A DNA stretch of 64,000 nucleotides from Bacteroidaceae bacterium (GCA_017935785.1 JAGBGU010000016.1:1-64000); one strand, 5' to 3'; numbered from the stretch's first letter, positions 19,034 to 28,485 are shown. The notes: generated by a model from the letters alone, not told the origin. Translations and numbers: made by a program.

Positions 19034-19761
19034 AGACAATGATTTTTGCAGCCGGATTAGGTACAAGGTTGAAACCTATGACTGACAGTATGCCCAAAGC
19101 GCTTGTGCCCGTAGGCGGGAAACCCTTGCTGCAAATTCTTTTGGAAAAGCTTAAGCGCCATGGTTGTACCGAGGCCGTTATCAATGTACATCATTTTGCT
19201 GATATGATTGAGGATTGGTGCGCAGCGCATGATACGGGTATTGATATAGCATTCAGCGATGAACGCAGCGAATTGCTCGAAACAGGCGGTGGCATACGCC
19301 ATGCCATGGATTTGCTCTCGTCATCGCGGTTTCTCATTCATAACGTCGACATTCTGAGCAATGCCAACCTTTCTGAGTTTTACTCGTCTGGCAAGGGTAG
19401 GGCAGCCGTCTTGCTTGTGAGCCAACGCAATACTAACCGTTACCTGTTGTTTGATGATGATTTCCGTCTTGTGGGATGGATAAACGAAGCCACAAAGCAG
19501 ATAAAGAGCCCATACCCCAATTTAGACCCTGAAAAGTGTAGGCGGCTCGCTTTTTCCGGCATTCATCAGATGGAACCTGCCTTGTTCTCGCATTTCCAGG
19601 GATGGCCCGCCAAATTCGGAATTATAGACTTTTATCTGAGCATTTGCCATATTGTTCCCATCTATGGCTATATACAGGATGATTTGCAGCTGATGGACGT
19701 TGGCAAGCTTGACACGCTTGAACGTGCCGAAGTGTTTTTGAAGGAAATTACTGATGTTTGA
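19030..19761 (+). CDS. MurU-like sugar-1-phosphate nucleotidyltransferase
   Basis: The roughly 243-residue Rossmann-type transferase opens with MKTMIFAAGLGTRLKPMTDSMPKAL, the classic G-x-G-T-R-x(n)-K signature, and has VHHFADMI and HNVDIL metal-site motifs. By analogy with MurU it would make UDP-MurNAc from MurNAc-1-phosphate supplied by the kinase encoded just upstream. The ATG at 19030 overlaps the upstream stop (ATGA); the earlier in-frame ATG at 18985 would lie deep inside the kinase gene and is rejected. A mannose- or glucose-1-phosphate substrate cannot be excluded from sequence alone. Confidence 0.85.
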   Translation: MKTMIFAAGLGTRLKPMTDSMPKALVPVGGKPLLQILLEKLKRHGCTEAVINVHHFADMIEDWCAAHDTGIDIAFSDERSELLETGGGIRHAMDLLSSSRFLIHNVDILSNANLSEFYSSGKGRAAVLLVSQRNTNRYLLFDDDFRLVGWINEATKQIKSPYPNLDPEKCRRLAFSGIHQMEPALFSHFQGWPAKFGIIDFYLSICHIVPIYGYIQDDLQLMDVGKLDTLERAEVFLKEITDV

Positions 19762-19788
19762 AACAAACATAGATAATCAGGTAAAGAT

Positions 19789-22700
19789 ATGCGCCTCGAC
19801 GAACTGACAGACTTATACCGGCTGCATCCGCAACTGCAAGCGTTGAACAGGCTGTTGCTTTCCGATGAAAGGACAGTACGCCTCAATGAAATTCAGGGCA
19901 GTTCCGTGCCTGTTCTTTTCTCCACCCTGATGAAGCACTTCAATTGTGCGCAGGACGTGCCGTATGTCTTTATTATGGATGACGAGGAGGAGGCAGGTTA
20001 TCTCTACCATGATTTTGTTCAGGTTTTGGGCGATGAAAAGGTGCTGTTTTTCCCAAGCAGTTTCAAGCGGGCGGTAAAGTACGGCCAACGCGATTCGGGC
20101 AATGAAATCATGCGTACCGAGGTGCTGAGCCGCATTCACGACGCCGCTTCGCTATTCATTGTTACCACACCCTCTGCCCTGTCGGAAATGGTTGTGACGA
20201 GAGAGAAACTGAACCAACAGACAATTTCGCTTTCAGAAGGCGAGCGGGTAGACATAGCGTTTATGCAGGAGACGCTCCTTAATCTTAAGTTCAACCGTGT
20301 GGATTACGTTTACGAACCCGGCCAATATGCCGTTCGCGGAAGCATTCTTGACGTTTTTTCGTACAGTTGCGAGTATCCCTTCCGGATTGACTTCTTCGGT
20401 GACGATGTGGACAGCATCCGCACGTTCGATGTCAATACGCAGCTTAGCGAGAAGAGGCTTGCTTCCGTCAATATAGTCCCCCAGCTCTCGGTGGAAGCAG
20501 AGAACCGTCAGTGTTTTCTCGAATTCCTTCCGCCTTCCGCCCGTCTCGTGCTGAAAAGCAAGGCCTATGTGCATGATGTGGTGGAGCGGATATTTCATGA
20601 CGGCTTTTTGCAGCAGGCCATTATTGCGGGCGAGGACAAAACCGAGTTGGAGGAATTTCAGGAGCGCGAAAAGCTTGCACGTGATACACTCTTGGTGCGC
20701 CCATCGTCGTTCCGTCTGCTTGCAGACCGCTTCCGTACCATAGAACTCAGTGGCGGTCAGGCGGATTCATCCGCAGACGTCCTCTCTTTCTCCACTCGCG
20801 TTCAGCCTGTCTACCACAAGAATTTTGACCTGATTTTCCAATCTTTTCAGGATTTTATGGCAAAGGGCTACAGACTGTATATCCTTGCCGACAGCGAAAA
20901 GCAGGCAGAGCGCCTAAGGCAGATTTTCGAGGACAAGCAGTCACACATCAGCTTCACTCCCGTAAAGCGCACATTGCATTGCGGTTATGTGGATGACAAC
21001 CTCAAGGCCTGTTTCTTCACAGACCATCAGATTTTTGACCGTTACCACAAGTATAACCTCAAGAGCGAGAAGGCGCATCGCGGAAGGGTGGCGCTTACGC
21101 TGAAGGAGATACAGCAGTTCGAGCTTGGCGATTATGTGGTACACATAGACCATGGCATTGGCCGTTTCGGCGGCCTTGTACGCATCCCCAACGGCGAGCA
21201 GATGCAGGAAGTCATCAAACTCATCTACAACCATGACGACATTGTCTTCGTCTCCATCCATTCCCTGCACAAGGTCTCCAAATATAAGGGACAAGAGGGC
21301 GAGCAGCCGCGCATCAGCACGCTTGGTACGGGCGCATGGGAGCGCATGAAGGAGCGCACCAAGAAGAAGATTAAGGACATTGCGCGCGACCTGATTCTGC
21401 TCTATAGCCGCCGGCGCGAGGAAAAGGGTTTTGCGTTCTCTCCCGACAGCTTTATGCAGCACGAGTTGGAGGCCTCGTTCCGATACGAAGACACGCCCGA
21501 CCAGCTTAAGACTACGCAGGACGTAAAACAGGATATGGAGCGCTCACGGCCCATGGACCGCCTTGTGTGCGGCGATGTTGGCTTTGGCAAGACCGAGGTG
21601 GCTGTGCGCGCCGCCTTCAAGGCCTGTGCCGACAACAAGCAGGTGGCCGTGCTTGTGCCCACCACCGTGCTGGCGTATCAGCACTACCGCACTTTCAGCG
21701 AGCGGCTGCGCGATATGCCCGTGAGCGTAGAATACCTCTCTCGTGCGCGCAGTGCCGCCAAGACAAAACAGATTTTGGAGGAACTGAAGGAGGGCAGGAT
21801 TAACATTATCATCGGCACGCACAAGCTCATTGGCAAGGGTGTCAAATTCCACGACCTCGGGCTGCTCATCATCGACGAGGAGCAGAAGTTCGGTGTCTCC
21901 ACCAAGGAAAAGCTGCGTCAGATGCGCGTAAATGTCGACACGCTGACACTCACCGCCACGCCCATACCCCGTACGCTGCAATTCAGCCTGATGGGCGCGC
22001 GAGACCTCAGCATCATACAGACTCCGCCGCCCAACCGTTACCCCATCCACACGCAGGTGTGTACCTTTAGCGCCGAAGTCATTGCCGAGGCCGTCAATTT
22101 TGAGATGAGCCGCAACGGACAGGTCTACATAGTGAATAACCGTATTTCCAATCTGCCCGACCTCGAGGCGCTTGTGCGCAAGCATGTCCCCGATGCCCGC
22201 GTGGCGGTTGGCCACGGGCAGATGCCGCCCGATAAGTTGGAGGACATCATCCTCGGTTTCAGTAATTACGACTATGACGTGCTCATCTCCACTACCATCA
22301 TAGAGAGCGGTATCGACATCCCCAACGCCAATACCATTATCATCAATTCGGCGCAGAACTTCGGTCTGTCCGACCTTCATCAGATGCGCGGTCGTGTGGG
22401 CCGCAGCAACAAGAAGGCCTTCTGCTATCTGCTGGCTCCTCCGCTGTCAGCGCTCTCTGCCGATGCACGCCGCCGTTTGCAGGCCATAGAGAATTACAGC
22501 GACTTGGGCAGCGGAATCCATATCGCCATGCAAGACCTCGACATACGCGGCGCGGGCAACCTCTTGGGCGCGGAACAGAGCGGTTTCATCGCCGATTTGG
22601 GCTACGAAACCTATCAGAAAATACTCTCTCAGGCCGTCCGTGAACTGCGCAACGACGAGTTTCAGGACGTCTTTGCCGAGGAGGTCAGGAGCGGCCGGAT

Positions 22701-23181
22701 AACAGAGGGGAAAGACTTTGTGGAGGATTGCCAGCTCGAGTCTGACCTTCCCATGTATTTCAGCGAGGACTATGTGCCCACCGCCAGTGAGCGCATGCTG
22801 CTCTATCGTGAACTTGACGGGCTGGAACGGCCCGAGGACGTGGATGCCTTCTGCCAGCGCATGAACGACCGTTTCGGGCCCATTCCGCGCGAAGGAATGG
22901 AACTTGTGCAGGTGGTGCGTCTGCGCCGTTTGGGGCGCTATTTCGGCGCGGAGCGGATAGTGCTGAAGAACGGTCGTATGCGGTTATATTTTGTGCAGAA
23001 TCAGGACAGTCCGTTCTATCAGAGTGCCGCCTTCGGGCAGATTATCCAGTTTGCCGCCGCCAATGTCCACCGCTGCAAGCTCGACGTGGTGGGCGGCCAT
23101 AACACGCTGCTGCTCATGAAGGTGCCTTCAGTCAGCGAGGCCGTCGGGCTGCTCACCCAAATCAGCGAAGTTCAGTCCTGA
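19789..23181 (+). CDS. mfd: Transcription-repair coupling factor
   Basis: The 1130-residue protein clears RNA polymerase stalled at DNA damage and recruits UvrA. UvrB-like N-terminal domains come first, including [20 protein letters not shown]. The RNAP-interaction domain ([23 protein letters not shown]) follows, then the RecG-like motor with Walker [19 protein letters not shown] box, TATPIPRTL, and the TRG motif region [15 protein letters not shown]. Length is normal for Mfd. The 3' end overlaps the convergent lipoprotein gene by ten bases. Confidence 0.97.
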   Translation: MRLDELTDLYRLHPQLQALNRLLLSDERTVRLNEIQGSSVPVLFSTLMKHFNCAQDVPYVFIMDDEEEAGYLYHDFVQVLGDEKVLFFPSSFKRAVKYGQRDSGNEIMRTEVLSRIHDAASLFIVTTPSALSEMVVTREKLNQQTISLSEGERVDIAFMQETLLNLKFNRVDYVYEPGQYAVRGSILDVFSYSCEYPFRIDFFGDDVDSIRTFDVNTQLSEKRLASVNIVPQLSVEAENRQCFLEFLPPSARLVLKSKAYVHDVVERIFHDGFLQQAIIAGEDKTELEEFQEREKLARDTLLVRPSSFRLLADRFRTIELSGGQADSSADVLSFSTRVQPVYHKNFDLIFQSFQDFMAKGYRLYILADSEKQAERLRQIFEDKQSHISFTPVKRTLHCGYVDDNLKACFFTDHQIFDRYHKYNLKSEKAHRGRVALTLKEIQQFELGDYVVHIDHGIGRFGGLVRIPNGEQMQEVIKLIYNHDDIVFVSIHSLHKVSKYKGQEGEQPRISTLGTGAWERMKERTKKKIKDIARDLILLYSRRREEKGFAFSPDSFMQHELEASFRYEDTPDQLKTTQDVKQDMERSRPMDRLVCGDVGFGKTEVAVRAAFKACADNKQVAVLVPTTVLAYQHYRTFSERLRDMPVSVEYLSRARSAAKTKQILEELKEGRINIIIGTHKLIGKGVKFHDLGLLIIDEEQKFGVSTKEKLRQMRVNVDTLTLTATPIPRTLQFSLMGARDLSIIQTPPPNRYPIHTQVCTFSAEVIAEAVNFEMSRNGQVYIVNNRISNLPDLEALVRKHVPDARVAVGHGQMPPDKLEDIILGFSNYDYDVLISTTIIESGIDIPNANTIIINSAQNFGLSDLHQMRGRVGRSNKKAFCYLLAPPLSALSADARRRLQAIENYSDLGSGIHIAMQDLDIRGAGNLLGAEQSGFIADLGYETYQKILSQAVRELRNDEFQDVFAEEVRSGRITEGKDFVEDCQLESDLPMYFSEDYVPTASERMLLYRELDGLERPEDVDAFCQRMNDRFGPIPREGMELVQVVRLRRLGRYFGAERIVLKNGRMRLYFVQNQDSPFYQSAAFGQIIQFAAANVHRCKLDVVGGHNTLLLMKVPSVSEAVGLLTQISEVQS

Positions 23182-23798
23182 ACTTCCACTGTTGTGAATC
23201 TGTTGCCGCGCCTGATGATGCGCCCTTCAGTGTGTGCGCCGTCACGGGGTATAACGATGCTGTCCTCCTCGGCTCGCGTAGCGGGCGAATAGTAGGGGAA
23301 ATGATAGTCACGCGGCCCATAGCAGTAGTAGGCGTTAAAGCCGGACCAGTCGTAATAGTCGGCCCATTTTTCCAGGTAGAAACTGTCGTAACTGTCAACA
23401 AAATAGCCCGCAAACACATTGTTGCTCATCGTGTACTCGCTGATGCTTGTGTTCAGCGTGCGGTCATACGGATAGTATAGACTTACTATGCCGTTCCTTA
23501 TTCGCCAATTAAAATAGAAGTATTGGTATTCGTACGGACCGGCGTCGTAGTAGTCAATCTGCCTGCCGGTGCCGCTGGTGGCAAAATCATGGTCGGGGAA
23601 GAACTCAATGCGCGTGTCATAGCAGTTGAAAGTATAGATGCGGCCGCGGTACTCGTATAGGTAATACATGCCCCAGTCGCCGCGCCACTTTCCTGTCAGT
23701 ACTCGTGATTGCATCACATCGTCGTCACAAGCTGTCATGCAGCAGGTCATCAGTGCGCCCGTAAGCAGCATAAACATGTTTCTTATCATCCTTCTCAT
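23172..23798 (-). CDS. Hypothetical lipoprotein, Tyr/Asp-rich
   Basis: The 208-residue protein has a lipoprotein signal (LMTCCMTACDDD, with lipidation expected at the Cys before DDD). The mature part is strikingly rich in Tyr and Asp, for example YYLYEYRGR, YDAGPYEYQYFYFNW and WADYYDWSGFNAYYCYG. Repeated TGKWRGDWGMYY-like strands suggest a small beta-barrel or lipocalin-like fold. I do not recognise the family. It is probably anchored in the outer membrane facing the periplasm. Its last ten bases overlap the end of mfd on the other strand. Confidence 0.75.
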   Translation of the reverse strand: MRRMIRNMFMLLTGALMTCCMTACDDDVMQSRVLTGKWRGDWGMYYLYEYRGRIYTFNCYDTRIEFFPDHDFATSGTGRQIDYYDAGPYEYQYFYFNWRIRNGIVSLYYPYDRTLNTSISEYTMSNNVFAGYFVDSYDSFYLEKWADYYDWSGFNAYYCYGPRDYHFPYYSPATRAEEDSIVIPRDGAHTEGRIIRRGNRFTTVEVQD

Positions 23799-23872
23799 AA
23801 TCGTTACTTTTTTTATTGTTTATGCTGCAAAATTATCAAGATTTACCTGATGCGCCAAGGGAATTTTCCTAT

Positions 23873-23912
23873 AAAAAAGGGGAAAAACCCTCCGCCACGA
23901 GGGATTTTCCCC
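23873..23912 (-). terminator. Terminator of the VirE-N/DUF3987 gene
   Basis: GGGGAAAA-a-CCCTC and GAGGG-a-TTTTCCCC pair around a six-base loop. In the minus direction the stem is followed by six T residues (plus-strand A run 23873-23878). It begins nine bases after the stop codon at 23921. Confidence 0.85.
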
Positions 23913-23920
23913 AATAATGG

Positions 23921-26227
23921 TTAGCATTTGGCGTAGCCCGTTTTGGTTCTGACTACGCGGCCTGCCTGCTTCCAACGTTTCAGCTGGCAGCTTGCCGTAT
24001 TGCGCTTTGTGTCTGGTTTTTCTTTTATCATTAGTTGAAAAACATCGTCGAGCGAGAATGCCGCGGGCAGTGCGGCATAGATTGCCTCGTTGCCGCCCGT
24101 GGCACGGCGGCCGCAGGGGGCGGCGGCGTAATTTTTGGCGGCGTAGGCGGCAGTGATGCGGTGCCGGAAGTAGCGCATGCTTTCGTCTATGAGGCTGTCG
24201 GCGATGGTTTCGTAATTATCCCGGCAGGCTTTGTTTTGCAGCGCCGACACAATGGGAAGCCATGCTTGCGGATTGCGCTTGAGCAGTGCCTCGGCGCCCT
24301 GATAGCCGTGGTCGGCCATGAGGCGCTCTGCCGCACGCACTAACAGCATGCAGACGGTCATGCGGAAGGCAGTAACGTGCGTGCGCATACGCGCCCGCGC
24401 CAATACTTTGTCCTGCTGTGCTTCTGCCTCTTGCCGGATGCCTTCCAGCCATTCCCCTGCCCAGTGTTCCAACTTGGGTAGTGCGGCCGTGCCGCACATC
24501 AGCGTCAGCAGGTGTGCTGTGCGCTGTATGTACTCCTTCTGTGCTCCCGTGAGCGGTTTGTGCGGCTCAAGAGGGGCGAAGGTGTTGTCCGGTGTGCTGG
24601 CTATGGCCATGCGGTTACATGTACCGTCCGTGACGTTTGGCACCATACGGTGCAGGGCATCTGGCGTTCCGCAGTACACTGCGTTCCACAGCAGCTGCGG
24701 TATGTGTGCATTGACCCCCTCCGCACCCACGGTTTCTCGCTCGTAAGGTGCGCCGTCGTATGCCTTACGCTGCATGGCAGTTACATCCTGCATGTTCGCC
24801 GCCATCCTGCTCGTGAATTCGTCCGCCTCCTCGGTATAGCTGAACGCGTGCTTGCCGCCTGTTTGCGACAGACGCGCACAGAGCTGCGGCAGTGTGGCGT
24901 TCACCGTTGGCATACGTATAACCCCTGCGGGCTTTGCAGGTTGCTCTTTTGCCGATGAGCCTGTACGGCGCTTCTTCTGCCGCCATTCCTCCTCGGCGGC
25001 CAACAGGGCGGCGTCGGCTGAGCGCAGTTCGGCAGTCCATGTGTATATGATGTCCGTCAGTGACGACTTGTTGCTGCCGCTCTCGCCGGTGATGAACGAA
25101 GTCAGATTAAGCGCTGTGCTTTTGCCGTTGTATGTTACATTCACTCCTGTGGCCAATGCGCCTACCATCGGCGCAAGTGCCGCCAAAAGGGGCATGTCCA
25201 TACTGCGGGGCAGTGCGCCGAGGCAGTGCCTTATGCTTTGCGGCAGCGTACGGCGCGAGAGGGTATAGGTGCGGCTGCTTTCCCGCAGCAGCTTTTCCAA
25301 TAGTGTACGGAGCTTGCTTGGCATGGCTGCGGGGCGGTAGTTGGCTGTTACGTTGTTTATAAGGGCATCAAGTTCGTCGGCGGCGAGCGTGCAGCCGTGG
25401 CAGGCCTGTCGAAGGATTTCGGCATTGCCCGTGAACCAGCTCATGGCCGTCAGAAAGCTGAACCACCGTGTGTTGCGCTCGCCCTCCTGCGGCAGGAGGC
25501 CGTCGTTGTACTGCTGCCACCATTTTTGCGATATTTCGGGCCAAGTGAAAGCAAGGCTTTTGTACAGCGGCTGCTCGTCGTGCGAAAGGTGTTCGCGCGC
25601 AGGAGCGGCGGGAGTGCCCGCAGGCTGTGCTTTGGCGTTGGTTTTTGGTTTCGCGCTTTTGGCTTCTTCTTCTTCGGGTACGTAAGGGCAGTCCTCCACC
25701 GCGAACACGTCGTCATGCAGATAAAGTAATGTACTGCTGTCTCCGCAGAAGAAGACGCGTGTGATGTCCTTTGCGCACATGTCGGGCTCGATGCCGAGTT
25801 TTTGCGCGGCAAGCAGCAGATTTTCGCTCTGGGGCTGCGTGGCGTCGGGGCGACGCATGATAATGTGCAGCCCTTTGCGTGTGCTCTGTAGAAAGAGTAT
25901 GGCGTGCTCTTCTTTGCTTGCCAGTATGCGTTGCGTGTCTTCCTCTTTTTTCTGCTGCCAGCCGGGGGCTGCGGTGTCGTAGTCGACATCCACCATAATC
26001 ATATTCGTGGGATACTGCTTGCTGCCCGCGAGCATGAAGCCGTTGTGCCCCGGGTTGCACTGTGCGCAGATTTGTACCTGCGCGCGCTTGCCGTTTGCGT
26101 CGCCCCGGAGCGCGGCTTGGCACGCGCTTTTGTTTTGCGCAGAATCGATGAGCGCGAGGAACTCTTGGCGGTTGTGAATGAGTGAGCAGACCTTCTGCCC
26201 CTCGTCGTTGACTGTTACTCTGTACAT
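23921..26227 (-). CDS. VirE-N / DUF3987 domain protein (primase-helicase-like)
   Basis: The 768-residue protein has an N-terminal BT4734/VirE-N-type domain (about 30-190), with the acid pair MIMVDVDYD and the block STRKGLHIIMR. A DUF3987 NTPase-like part follows with a P-loop GESGSNKSSL near residue 380 and YTEEADEF as a likely Walker B. The C-terminus has a winged-helix look (SCQLKRWKQAGRVVRTKTGY). Family relatives sit with HU-like and smalltalk genes in Bacteroidales, and this gene shares that neighbourhood. The biochemical role is unproven; the order of domains recalls primase-helicase proteins of mobile elements. The DNA is visibly GC-richer than the flanks. Confidence 0.8.
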   Translation of the reverse strand: MYRVTVNDEGQKVCSLIHNRQEFLALIDSAQNKSACQAALRGDANGKRAQVQICAQCNPGHNGFMLAGSKQYPTNMIMVDVDYDTAAPGWQQKKEEDTQRILASKEEHAILFLQSTRKGLHIIMRRPDATQPQSENLLLAAQKLGIEPDMCAKDITRVFFCGDSSTLLYLHDDVFAVEDCPYVPEEEEAKSAKPKTNAKAQPAGTPAAPAREHLSHDEQPLYKSLAFTWPEISQKWWQQYNDGLLPQEGERNTRWFSFLTAMSWFTGNAEILRQACHGCTLAADELDALINNVTANYRPAAMPSKLRTLLEKLLRESSRTYTLSRRTLPQSIRHCLGALPRSMDMPLLAALAPMVGALATGVNVTYNGKSTALNLTSFITGESGSNKSSLTDIIYTWTAELRSADAALLAAEEEWRQKKRRTGSSAKEQPAKPAGVIRMPTVNATLPQLCARLSQTGGKHAFSYTEEADEFTSRMAANMQDVTAMQRKAYDGAPYERETVGAEGVNAHIPQLLWNAVYCGTPDALHRMVPNVTDGTCNRMAIASTPDNTFAPLEPHKPLTGAQKEYIQRTAHLLTLMCGTAALPKLEHWAGEWLEGIRQEAEAQQDKVLARARMRTHVTAFRMTVCMLLVRAAERLMADHGYQGAEALLKRNPQAWLPIVSALQNKACRDNYETIADSLIDESMRYFRHRITAAYAAKNYAAAPCGRRATGGNEAIYAALPAAFSLDDVFQLMIKEKPDTKRNTASCQLKRWKQAGRVVRTKTGYAKC

Positions 26228-26607
26228 GTTCGTTCGTTTTTTGAATTTAATATTTTACGCAGTTGTTGCTGCCACTTCTCTTCCAGCTGCGGCTGCAGTT
26301 CGTCGCTTATCTTTTGCAGCTCCTGCTCGATACGTGTGTGTCCGCTCTTGCCCCCGCGGTAGCGCTCATATATATAGCCGCGCGTGGCCAGGTCAAAGTA
26401 GAAGTCCAGGTCGCTGACGGGGCGCGTTTGTGCCCATCTGTAATAACTGGCGGTTAGCGTGTTTATCAGTATCGGGTGGTCCTCGGGCCAGTACTGAGCC
26501 AGAAGCCTGCGGCACGCTTCTGGGTGGAAACAGTCAGTCATGCGAAGAATGTCTTCGTCGGTGACGGGTGCTGAGTCTGCGTGGTACGCATCATTAAATA
26601 CTTTCAT
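26215..26607 (-). CDS. Unrecognised small protein of the DUF3987 islet
   Basis: The 130-residue, mostly helical protein contains DILRMTDCFHPEACRRLL and a basic-acidic C-terminal helix (IEQELQKISDELQPQLEEKWQQQLRK). No known domain is recognised. Its 3' end overlaps the start of the VirE-N/DUF3987 gene by 13 bases, so both are translated from one message and probably work together. A minus-strand TAAATTTG (plus 26690-26697) is a candidate -7 box about 83 bases upstream. Confidence 0.65.
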   Translation of the reverse strand: MKVFNDAYHADSAPVTDEDILRMTDCFHPEACRRLLAQYWPEDHPILINTLTASYYRWAQTRPVSDLDFYFDLATRGYIYERYRGGKSGHTRIEQELQKISDELQPQLEEKWQQQLRKILNSKNERTCTE

Positions 26608-26657
26608 ATTTATAAAATTTTTTTTATTTTATTGTTATTACAACCTTTTTTTTCTCT

Positions 26658-26681
26658 AATCACAGCGGGCCCTCTGTGATT
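26658..26681. promoter_or_regulatory. Inverted repeat with GGGCCC loop in leader
   Basis: AATCACAG and CTGTGATT form a perfect 8-bp stem around CGGGCCCT. It lies between the candidate -7 box (26690-26697, minus) and the ATG at 26607. It could be an operator or a leader hairpin. The remainder of the 26608-26840 gap holds the terminator listed next and a purine-rich stretch (26720-26760). Confidence 0.45.
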
Positions 26682-26776
26682 TTCGAATGCAAATTTAGTG
26701 TATAATCTGCACACCGTGAAGGATTTCGTCCGGGAGGAACGGGAGGGACGGGAGAAAGTGAACTTTCTTTTTCATC

Positions 26777-26804
26777 AAAAAAAAAGCACCCCTTAAGGGG
26801 TGCT
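26777..26804 (-). terminator. Terminator of the 230-residue protein gene
   Basis: AGCACCCC-ttaa-GGGGTGCT is a perfect 8-bp stem with a four-base loop, followed in the minus direction by nine T residues. It lies 36 bases after the stop codon at 26841, so that gene is a separate transcript from the DUF3987 pair. Confidence 0.88.
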
Positions 26805-26840
26805 TATGTGTCGTGTTTTGTTTGTTTTTACTACTTACAG

Positions 26841-27533
26841 TTAGCCGTTATATTTGTCTTTAAGATACGTGCCGATTTTGTTTATCCAAGTCTTTACCTG
26901 CCCGTCGCGCTGAGCTGAGCCGTGCAGCGTAGTGCGAAACGCGCAGTGTTGCGTAAGAAACTCCCACAAGTGGGTGCCGCGGTTTTTGCGCAGCGTCTTG
27001 TCCGTTTCCGCCCAGCGCGCGTACAAAGCTAATATTTGCGCGTTTGTGGTATCCCTGGGGTCGGGGCTGCTGATAATTCGCTCTTCCATGGCGAAGGCAG
27101 CGAACACTTCTTCTCTGCGCTGCATCATTATTTTCTCGCGCGGGAAAAGCTTGCAGGCAGATGGCTTGTCTGTGTCAGTGGTGTCAGTCTGTGTCAGTCT
27201 GCCGCGCAGGCATATGCCCAACCACACGCGCAGCGCGTCGGCAAAGATAGCGTGCATATCATCGCTGTGCTCTGCTGCCGCGCAGCACAGGGCTTGTTGT
27301 GTTTGTTGTATATCATCCGCAAACCCGTGTGTGTGCCATTGGTCATATTGCCGCACTATTGTATTAACGAGGCGCACAAGTGCATCCTCGTCTGCCTCGT
27401 GCTGTGTCACCGCGCGCAGTATGCCGCGCGGGTGAAAGAAAACGCCGTCCTCGCGTGTAAGCACGCCCCAGTCTTTGTTCTCTATTGTTTGCGCGCGCAT
27501 GTGACACGCTATGCTATCATCCAGTTTTGCCAT
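26841..27533 (-). CDS. Unrecognised 230-aa protein of the DUF3987 islet
   Basis: The chosen start is the ATG at 27533 (MAKLDDSIACHMRAQ), because the 80 residues in frame upstream are Cys/His/Arg-rich nonsense read from the palindromic region and a TACATTTG -7 box lies only 21-28 bases before this ATG. The protein is helical, with RLTQTDTTDTD encoded by near-identical GTGTCAG repeats near 27175-27200. The C-terminal third (LALYARWAETDKTLRKNRGTHLWEFL) looks like a compact helical domain. No family recognised. It is divergent from the HU-like gene and shares its control region. Confidence 0.65.
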   Translation of the reverse strand: MAKLDDSIACHMRAQTIENKDWGVLTREDGVFFHPRGILRAVTQHEADEDALVRLVNTIVRQYDQWHTHGFADDIQQTQQALCCAAAEHSDDMHAIFADALRVWLGICLRGRLTQTDTTDTDKPSACKLFPREKIMMQRREEVFAAFAMEERIISSPDPRDTTNAQILALYARWAETDKTLRKNRGTHLWEFLTQHCAFRTTLHGSAQRDGQVKTWINKIGTYLKDKYNG

Positions 27534-27553
27534 TTTTTTGTTTTTTGTGTGTA

Positions 27554-27584
27554 CAAATGTAAGTATTTTATTGCATACATGCAA
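27554..27584 (-). promoter_or_regulatory. Candidate promoter of the 230-aa protein gene
   Basis: On the minus strand TACATTTG (plus 27554-27561) matches TAnnTTTG, and a TTG (plus 27582-27584) stands 20 bases upstream. The first 19-base palindrome (27600-27618) lies just beyond the -33 position, where a regulator could bind. Confidence 0.5.
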
Positions 27585-27599
27585 GTCATACGATGGCAA

Positions 27600-27729
27600 A
27601 TGTCGACAGTGTCGCCATCGAGAAAGTGTGTGTGTCACCCCTAAAAAAATTCTATTATATATAGATATATATAATAGGCAATATAAAGAAGACAGACACT
27701 GTGTTACAAAATGTCGACACTGTCGACAT
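27600..27729. promoter_or_regulatory. 130-bp dyad-symmetric region: two 19-bp palindromes round an AT palindrome
   Basis: Site A (27600-27618) reads ATGTCGACA-G-TGTCGcCAT with one mismatch. Site B (27711-27729) reads ATGTCGACA-C-TGTCGACAT and is perfect. A third palindrome, CTATTATATAT-AGAT-ATATATAATAG (27652-27677, perfect 11-bp stem), lies between them. Its centre, 27664.5, is exactly the midpoint of the two sites, so the segment is a large imperfect inverted repeat with matching outer and inner parts. It lies between the divergent 230-residue protein gene and the HU-like gene. It could be an operator pair that loops, an origin, or a resolution site. The remainder of the 27534-27957 gap holds the two promoters and the CCTCCCGAGG pair. 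Confidence 0.8.
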
Positions 27730-27779
27730 CGGAGGACATCAAAGCAGTTTGTCAGCGCGCGCGGACGGGGCAAAAATCA

Positions 27780-27818
27780 TTTTCCTCCCGAGGCAGTGGA
27801 TTTTTCCTCCCGTGGGAG
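27780..27818. repeat. Paired CCTC(C/G)CGAGG palindromes
   Basis: TTTTCCTCCCGAGG (27780-27793) and TTTTTCCTCCCGTGGGAG (27801-27818) are direct copies separated by seven bases. They resemble the pairs at 12783-12820 and 42796-42837 and lie 50 bases upstream of the HU-like promoter. Confidence 0.6.
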
Positions 27819-27868
27819 ACCAAAAAACAGCAAAACGGGCAAATAAGCGAAAATAATTTGGTTTTTAT

Positions 27869-27899
27869 TTTGATAAATCAAAATAAATCCATATCTTTG
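27869..27899 (+). promoter_or_regulatory. Consensus Bacteroidetes promoter of HU-like gene
   Basis: TTTG (27869-27872) and TATCTTTG (27892-27899) are separated by 19 bases, the textbook -33/-7 arrangement. The ATG follows 59 bases after the -7 box, leaving an A-rich leader. Confidence 0.8.
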
Positions 27900-27957
27900 C
27901 GGCAGATTTTTCATTAAACACATCAAAAAAACTAAAAATAAACTAAAAACTAAAACT

Positions 27958-28485
27958 ATGGCAATTAAACTTAAAGCAATTGAAAGAAACGTAGCCTTTG
28001 AGAAAGGCACGCAGAAGTGGGCTTTCGTGATGCAGCCCGAGTTGTACAGCCGCCTGAACGAACAGAAGGTGGTGCAGGAAGCCGCCCTGCGCAGCGGCAT
28101 CGGCAAGGGAGCCGTCAGCGCAGCATGGGAAGCCATCGGCGACGTAATCCGCGCGTGGGCAACCGAGGGCCACAGCGTGGCAGTGCCCGGACTGGGAACC
28201 ATGCGATTCGGCGTGCGTGCCGAAGCAGTGGAGAACGTGGAGGACGTGAACAGCACGCTCATCACCAGCCGCCGCGTAATCTTCACCCCCAGCACCGAGA
28301 TAAAGGACGAGCTGGCAAAGACCGCCATCAGCATCACCTGTTACGACCGCAACGGCAACGTCATCAAGCAGGTAACCAGCGACGACGACGGCAATGTGGA
28401 CAACGGCGAAGAGCCCGACCCTACGCCCAGTAATCCAACGCCCAACCCCGATGATGAGGAGGGTGACGGAGGATTGGCGGGGTAG
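27958..28485 (+). CDS. HU-like DNA-binding protein with acidic Gly tail
   Basis: The 175-residue protein has an N-terminal HU/IHF-like fold (about 1-125): VVQEAALRSGIGKGAVSAAWEAIGDVIRAW forms the dimerisation helices and GHSVAVPGLGTMRFGV the entry to the beta arms, as in Bacteroidales HU-family proteins. The C-terminal 35 residues are an Asp/Glu/Pro/Asn-rich tail ending GDGGLAG. The second HU-like protein (60319-60891) ends in the same GLAG after its own acidic stretch. The gene has a consensus promoter and is followed by the smalltalk peptide, its usual partner. It probably organises DNA at, or regulates, its own islet. Confidence 0.88.
   Translation: MAIKLKAIERNVAFEKGTQKWAFVMQPELYSRLNEQKVVQEAALRSGIGKGAVSAAWEAIGDVIRAWATEGHSVAVPGLGTMRFGVRAEAVENVEDVNSTLITSRRVIFTPSTEIKDELAKTAISITCYDRNGNVIKQVTSDDDGNVDNGEEPDPTPSNPTPNPDDEEGDGGLAG

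Noticed and set aside
27534-27773. N-terminal extension of the 230-residue protein (80 codons)
   Set aside because: It is translated from the palindromic region and promoter, is rich in Cys/His/Arg and would place the start upstream of the -7 box.
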